From: Paenibacillus sonchi
Lineage (GTDB): Bacteria > Bacillota > Bacilli > Paenibacillales > Paenibacillaceae
Assembly: GCF_016772475.1 (NCBI RefSeq)
Contig: NZ_CP068595.1
Coordinates: 3,596,001-3,660,000 of the forward strand
DNA length: 64,000 nt
Direction: 5' to 3'
In this document: positions 62,670 through 64,000 of the stretch, one piece after another
Numbering within the stretch: the first letter of the stretch is position 1
Layout of the letters: the number at the start of each line of letters is the position of its first letter
Notes under the pieces: generated by a model
Database searches by the model: none
What the model was told of the DNA's origin: nothing
What the model saw: the letters and a program-made list of their open reading frames with translations, nothing else
Program-made: the position numbers and the translations under genes

Positions 62670-64000
62670 GTGTATAAGGTCATGATTGTAGATGATGAAG
62701 CGTGGGCAATTAAAGGAATCTGCAACGCCTTTGATTGGGATAAGTATGGGTTTGAAATCGTCGGTCAATTTAAAAGCGCTTACAATGCCTGGGATGCCAT
62801 AAGAGCGGATAAACCAGATCTGGTATTTACCGATATCCGTATGCCGGATATTTCCGGGCTGGATCTGATGAAGAGGGCCAAGACACACGGGCTGGACACT
62901 GAGTTTGTCATCGTAAGCGGATATGCGGAATTTGAATATGCTCAGGAAGCGCTGCGCTACGGAGCGCTGGATTATTTCCTGAAGCCATTGGATATTGATA
63001 TGGCTGATCAGTTCATTATGAAGTTGGCCATGCATTTCTCCCGGAGAAGCGAAGCACGCAATCAAATCCTTCTGGATGCGCTGACCTCGGCAGATCAGGA
63101 CGAGATAAAACGCTTATTGCCGTATTCCGATTGCGCGGCTGTATGTTATTACCGGGTGCTTGCGGTCGATTTCGAGGGCGAGAACAAGGATTTCAATACC
63201 CTGCTGTCTTTCAAGGGAAAGCCCATTCATGCTGTGGAGGTTGAAGCCGGAACCAGAAAAATGCTGGTTGTTCTGATGTCGGAGCATAGGGCTTGCTTAG
63301 AGGGATATTGGGATGAATGGGTTCTGGAAAATACCGGCATCAATGCTGTGGGCATCAGCAGCATCTCCAGCCAGCTTAAGCATATGAGCAAGCTGATTAA
63401 AGAAGCGGACATGTCCGCTTCCCAGGTATTTCTGGAGGAAGCCGGGGGCGTCGTTCACTACGAGCCGAAGCTTCATCTGGTGAAGCCATGTATCGATGAG
63501 ATCTACCGTATCATCCAGGGAAATCAATTTGATGACATGGACGTGTTCATTATAGGGCTGCAGGAATACTTCAGAGATCATCATCTGGGGATGGCTGAAG
63601 TTGTCTACTTGTGGAATCAGGCAGCCGGAATCCTTATAAACGCTTATTCCGAGGAATTGAAGGATATGGAACTGGAATTCCTGAATTATTCCGAGATCAA
63701 GGAGCGTTTTGAACACTTTGAGTCTCTGTGCAGCTTTCTGCATGAGGTCCTGGCCTCTATCAGGCAGGAGAACAGCCGCTCTTTGCAGGAAGGGGACATC
63801 CTGTCCTGCTTCAACAGGATGGTCGCCTATATCAACCAGCACTTTGAGCAGAAATTGTATTTGAAGGATTTATCCGCCCAATTCTTCATCAACCAGGTGT
63901 ATTGCTGTCAATTATTCAAAAAAAATCTGGGCAAAACCTTCTCTGAATATGTGTCGGAGCTCAGAATCAAGAAAGCCCGTGAGCTTCTGAAGCATACTGA
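62670..64000 (+). CDS. AraC-type response regulator (YesN-like), cut by window end
   Basis: GTG 62670 follows CAGGAGG at six bases. The frame stays open to the window end (about 443 residues seen). It has a receiver (VMIVDDEAWAIKGI, phospho-acceptor in DLVFTDIRMPDISGLDL, DYFLKPLDID), a middle region, and the first AraC helix-turn-helix (LYLKDLSAQFFINQVYCCQL, FKKNLGKTFSEYVSELRIKK). It likely controls the importer 58979-62549. The kinase partner probably lies beyond the window. Confidence 0.93.
   Translation, partial: MYKVMIVDDEAWAIKGICNAFDWDKYGFEIVGQFKSAYNAWDAIRADKPDLVFTDIRMPDISGLDLMKRAKTHGLDTEFVIVSGYAEFEYAQEALRYGALDYFLKPLDIDMADQFIMKLAMHFSRRSEARNQILLDALTSADQDEIKRLLPYSDCAAVCYYRVLAVDFEGENKDFNTLLSFKGKPIHAVEVEAGTRKMLVVLMSEHRACLEGYWDEWVLENTGINAVGISSISSQLKHMSKLIKEADMSASQVFLEEAGGVVHYEPKLHLVKPCIDEIYRIIQGNQFDDMDVFIIGLQEYFRDHHLGMAEVVYLWNQAAGILINAYSEELKDMELEFLNYSEIKERFEHFESLCSFLHEVLASIRQENSRSLQEGDILSCFNRMVAYINQHFEQKLYLKDLSAQFFINQVYCCQLFKKNLGKTFSEYVSELRIKKARELLKHT

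Noticed and set aside
1..64000. CRISPR array, tRNA or rRNA genes, prophage structural genes
   Set aside because: No regularly spaced repeats, no cloverleaf-like or rRNA sequence and no phage structural proteins were found on reading both strands.

Overview
The window looks like chromosomal DNA from a Paenibacillus-type, spore-forming Firmicute. The evidence is strong AGGAGG-type ribosome binding sites, frequent TTG/GTG starts, an intact sporulation sigma factor (sigK), S-layer-homology (SLH) surface proteins, and YesM/AraC-type two-component systems beside LplB/YtcP-type sugar ABC transporters. No rRNA, tRNA or CRISPR array was seen.

Region 1 (1-9,956) is a sulfur-compound island matching the Bacillus subtilis ytlI/ytmI operon. 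It holds a LysR regulator, a GNAT acetyltransferase, a cystine-type ABC importer, two bacterial-luciferase-like monooxygenases, an M20 amidohydrolase and a DinB-like protein, the set expected for uptake and salvage of S-alkylated cysteines. One permease and one monooxygenase each carry a one-base frameshift, and a sarcosine-oxidase-like gene is a deletion remnant. The LysR gene and the operon share a duplicated operator-like element. Region 2 (10,066-14,376) holds PspA, PspC, an HD phosphohydrolase, small proteins and a lipoprotein alpha-carbonic anhydrase. Region 3 (14,505-18,361) is one very large SLH-anchored metallophosphoesterase split by a frameshift. Region 4 (18,498-23,616) is a uronate/glycosaminoglycan-type locus: AraC regulator, DUF2264 protein, heparinase II/III-like protein and GH88 hydrolase, with three TTATCGCAA boxes in the divergent promoter. 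Region 5 (23,787-27,690) holds an Na+ symporter, a short-chain dehydrogenase (SDR) and a divergent PucR-type regulator.

Region 6 (27,820-47,242) is the most unusual. An intact sigK is followed 18.7 kb downstream by a second copy of only its 3' 271 bp, in the same orientation, differing at ten positions that are all synonymous. The DNA between the repeats is visibly more AT-rich and is full of accessory and broken genes: SDR and EamA remnants, an Mbeg1-like hydrolase, a chemoreceptor-like remnant, a LuxR-type two-component system, an IS3-family element, an MmpL transporter, an ABC-2 exporter, a frameshifted hydrolase, a two-component system gutted by internal deletions, and a secreted SLH-anchored amidase. 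This layout suggests an island or integrative element that entered the sigK 3' end while rebuilding the gene.

Region 7 (47,448-64,000) starts with an exported protein of unknown function and continues with two carbohydrate uptake systems. The first has a YesM-like kinase (frameshifted), an AraC-type response regulator, an LplB/YtcP/lipoprotein importer, a GH66 dextranase-like enzyme and a GH13 oligo-1,6-glucosidase, and probably serves isomalto-oligosaccharides. Two GTAANCGTTTAC operator-like sites lie upstream. The second has another importer and an AraC-type response regulator cut by the window end.

A recurring theme is six probable one-base losses inside G/C or T runs plus one in an IS gene, and several internal deletions in otherwise recognisable genes. 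Either the assembly has homopolymer errors or this genome is decaying.
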